From Actinomycetota bacterium (GTDB lineage: Bacteria > Actinomycetota > Actinomycetes > Streptosporangiales > Streptosporangiaceae): DNA of 64,000 nucleotides. Of this stretch, positions 62,787 to 64,000 are shown one piece after another; position 1 is the first letter of the stretch; the number at the start of each line of letters is the position of its first letter. The notes beneath the pieces were generated by a model. That model was not told where the DNA came from. It saw only the letters and a program-made list of their open reading frames with translations, and searched no databases. Position numbers and translations under genes: made by a program. The stretch covers positions 1 through 64,000 of the forward strand of contig PMSU01000109.1 of NCBI GenBank assembly GCA_003168255.1, given 5' to 3'.

Positions 62787-63593
62787 TTACACCTTTCTGC
62801 CCACACCGGCCAGCATATGTACCCTGGTGGCCTCGGTATCGGTCCCCGGATCGGGCCGCCAGTCCACCACGCTCACCAGCCCTGGCTCTTCCAGTTCGCA
62901 GCCGGTGAAGAACTCCATGATCTGCTCCCTGGACCTGGCTACCGCGGGAGTGCGCGCGGAGCGGTACAGCTCCCGGGCGCCCTTATCGGTCGCCGGATCC
63001 AGGTCCTCCGAGGTGATCGCGGATATCACCAGGTAGCCGCCAGGCGCGAGGAGGTCGCGGAAACCGGCCACGATCTGGCCCGGGTTCTCCTCGTCGCCGA
63101 TGAAGTGCAGCACCGACAGGAAAAGCACGGCGGCCGGCTGGCTGAAGTCGATCAGCTGGCTCAGGCCGGGATCGCTGAGCACCTCGGCCGAGTCCCTGAA
63201 GTCAGACTTGACGGCGACCACCCCGTCGTCGGTGGCCAGCAGGGCGCGGCTGTGCGCGAGCACTACCGGGTCGTGGTCCACGTACACCACGCGCGCGCCG
63301 GGCACGACCTGCCTGGCTATCTCGTGCACGTTCGGCGAGGTGGGTATGCCGGTGCCGAGATCGATGAACTGCGAGATGCCGGCCTCGGCGAGGAAGCGAA
63401 CAGAGCGGACAAGGAAGTTCCTGTTGTCCCTTGCTATCTTCTGCGCATCGGGCACGAGCGCGACGAGCTTCGCGGCCGCCTCCCGGTCCGCGGCGAAGTT
63501 GTCCTTGCCGCCGAGCAGATGGTCGTACATGCGCGCGACGCTCGGCACCGTCACGTCGACACCCTCGGGAACGCGGGACTCCCTGGCCGGCAC
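62787..63593 (-). CDS. SAM-dependent methyltransferase, DUF574 type
   Basis: The 268-residue protein has the family opening SVARMYDHLLGGKDNFAADR, the SAM site ISQFIDLGTGIPTSPNVHEI, VVYVDHDPVVLAHSRALLAT and the late FFTGCELEEPGLVSVVDWRP. This actinobacterial methyltransferase group is large and its substrates are unknown. It is monocistronic. Confidence 0.93.
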   Translation of the reverse strand: MPARESRVPEGVDVTVPSVARMYDHLLGGKDNFAADREAAAKLVALVPDAQKIARDNRNFLVRSVRFLAEAGISQFIDLGTGIPTSPNVHEIARQVVPGARVVYVDHDPVVLAHSRALLATDDGVVAVKSDFRDSAEVLSDPGLSQLIDFSQPAAVLFLSVLHFIGDEENPGQIVAGFRDLLAPGGYLVISAITSEDLDPATDKGARELYRSARTPAVARSREQIMEFFTGCELEEPGLVSVVDWRPDPGTDTEATRVHMLAGVGRKV

Positions 63594-63688
63594 TCTGCCT
63601 CCTTCCGGTCACTCCCCCACATGTCATGCTTGCGACACTCTACTGACGCGCAGCCCATCCCATCGGATGTCCTGCGTCCATGGCGCTC

Positions 63689-64000
63689 TCAGCGCTCGCC
63701 GGGCGTGAGCAGCCCGCGGTCGAAGGCCGCCGCGACAGCCGCGGCGCGGTCGTTGACGCCGAGCTTGGCATAGATGTGCATCAGGTGCGTCTTCACCGTG
63801 GCCTCGCTGATGAACAGCCGCGCGGCGGCCTCGCGGTTCCCCACTCCGCGGGCCACCAGGCCAAGCACTTCAAGCTCCCGCTGGCTCAGCGGCTCACTGG
63901 CCGCCGCCGGCGCCCGCATCCTGCCCACCAGCCGGCTGGCGACGCTCGGCGAGAGCACCGAGTCCCCGCGCGCCGCCGCGCGGACGCCTCGCAGCAGCTC
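63689..64000 (-). CDS. LuxR/NarL-family response regulator, N-terminus beyond the window
   Basis: The visible 103 codons end a response regulator. The linker ELLRGVRAAARGDSVLSPSV precedes a LuxR helix-turn-helix (LSQRELEVLGLVARGVGNRE, LFISEATVKTHLMHIYAKLG). The frame is open to the window edge, so the receiver domain lies outside. It should activate transcription after phosphorylation by a partner kinase not seen here. Confidence 0.92.
   Translation of the reverse strand, partial: ELLRGVRAAARGDSVLSPSVASRLVGRMRAPAAASEPLSQRELEVLGLVARGVGNREAAARLFISEATVKTHLMHIYAKLGVNDRAAAVAAAFDRGLLTPGER

Overview
The window is high-GC DNA from an actinobacterium. GTG and TTG starts are common. The marker genes are a homodimeric AceE, a FasR-type regulator beside a type II fatty-acid operon, DUF3145, DUF3052, XRE/DUF5753 with DUF397, and RepSA/Xis/Int of an actinomycete integrative element. 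This fits a Streptomyces/Streptosporangiales-like lineage; I cannot name a species.

Layout. (1) 1-3005: a regulatory locus. A leftward operon (ATP-binding anti-sigma-like protein, two small proteins, truncated radical SAM protein) diverges from an XRE/DUF5753 regulator with DUF397. (2) 3000-10400: accessory DNA with secreted beta-propeller proteins, a methyltransferase, a HEAT-like protein, a pentapeptide-repeat membrane protein and several gene remnants. (3) 10763-24722: a tRNA-Val(UAC) integration hotspot. An intact tRNA (24648-24722) and two partial copies of its 3' half (19395 and about 10763) bracket two regions. The right one is a compact element with a GntR-HD regulator, RepSA, Xis and Int. 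The left one is a decayed graveyard holding MazEF, an orphan PIN toxin, IS3 and IS630 scraps, an IS701-type insertion with a passenger gene, and small unknown genes. (4) 25021-27069: a large secreted S53 peptidase with extra C-terminal domains. (5) 27337-33288: four overlapping genes resembling a Tn554-like recombinase set; the first has a frameshift and the second an in-frame amber codon. (6) 33351-36826: a divergent arsenic-resistance cluster (ArsN1-like acetyltransferase, ArsR, CadI/ArsI-like protein, aquaporin, arsenate reductase, TSUP permease). (7) 37065-43793: conserved core genes (STAS-PAS sensor, zinc ribbon, AhpE-type peroxiredoxin, DUF3052, YjbQ, AceE). (8) 44753-51460: the FAS-II operon fasR-fabD-fabH-acpP-fabF-accD6-like. 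FabD carries a C-terminal biotinyl/lipoyl-like domain that lacks the modifiable lysine. (9) 51529-55968: a metallo-beta-lactamase-fold hydrolase with its ArsR regulator, a dienelactone hydrolase, and a nucleoside hydrolase-ribokinase pair. (10) 56047-62054: four tandem S53-type secreted peptidases. Each has its own near-identical promoter and leader and a TTG start, and three are followed by near-identical hairpins. (11) 62096-64000: DUF3145, a DUF574-type methyltransferase and a LuxR regulator cut by the window end.

How parts work together. FasR probably controls malonyl-ACP supply and chain elongation, with a carboxyltransferase in the same operon to make malonyl-CoA. The arsenic genes can reduce arsenate and release arsenite through the aquaporin. 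The nucleoside hydrolase frees ribose that the adjacent ribokinase phosphorylates. The most unusual items are the FabD fusion, the peptidase array with duplicated regulatory leaders, the tandem tRNA-Val att sites, the damaged recombinase set beside the arsenic genes, and an insert of about 75 residues in AceE.
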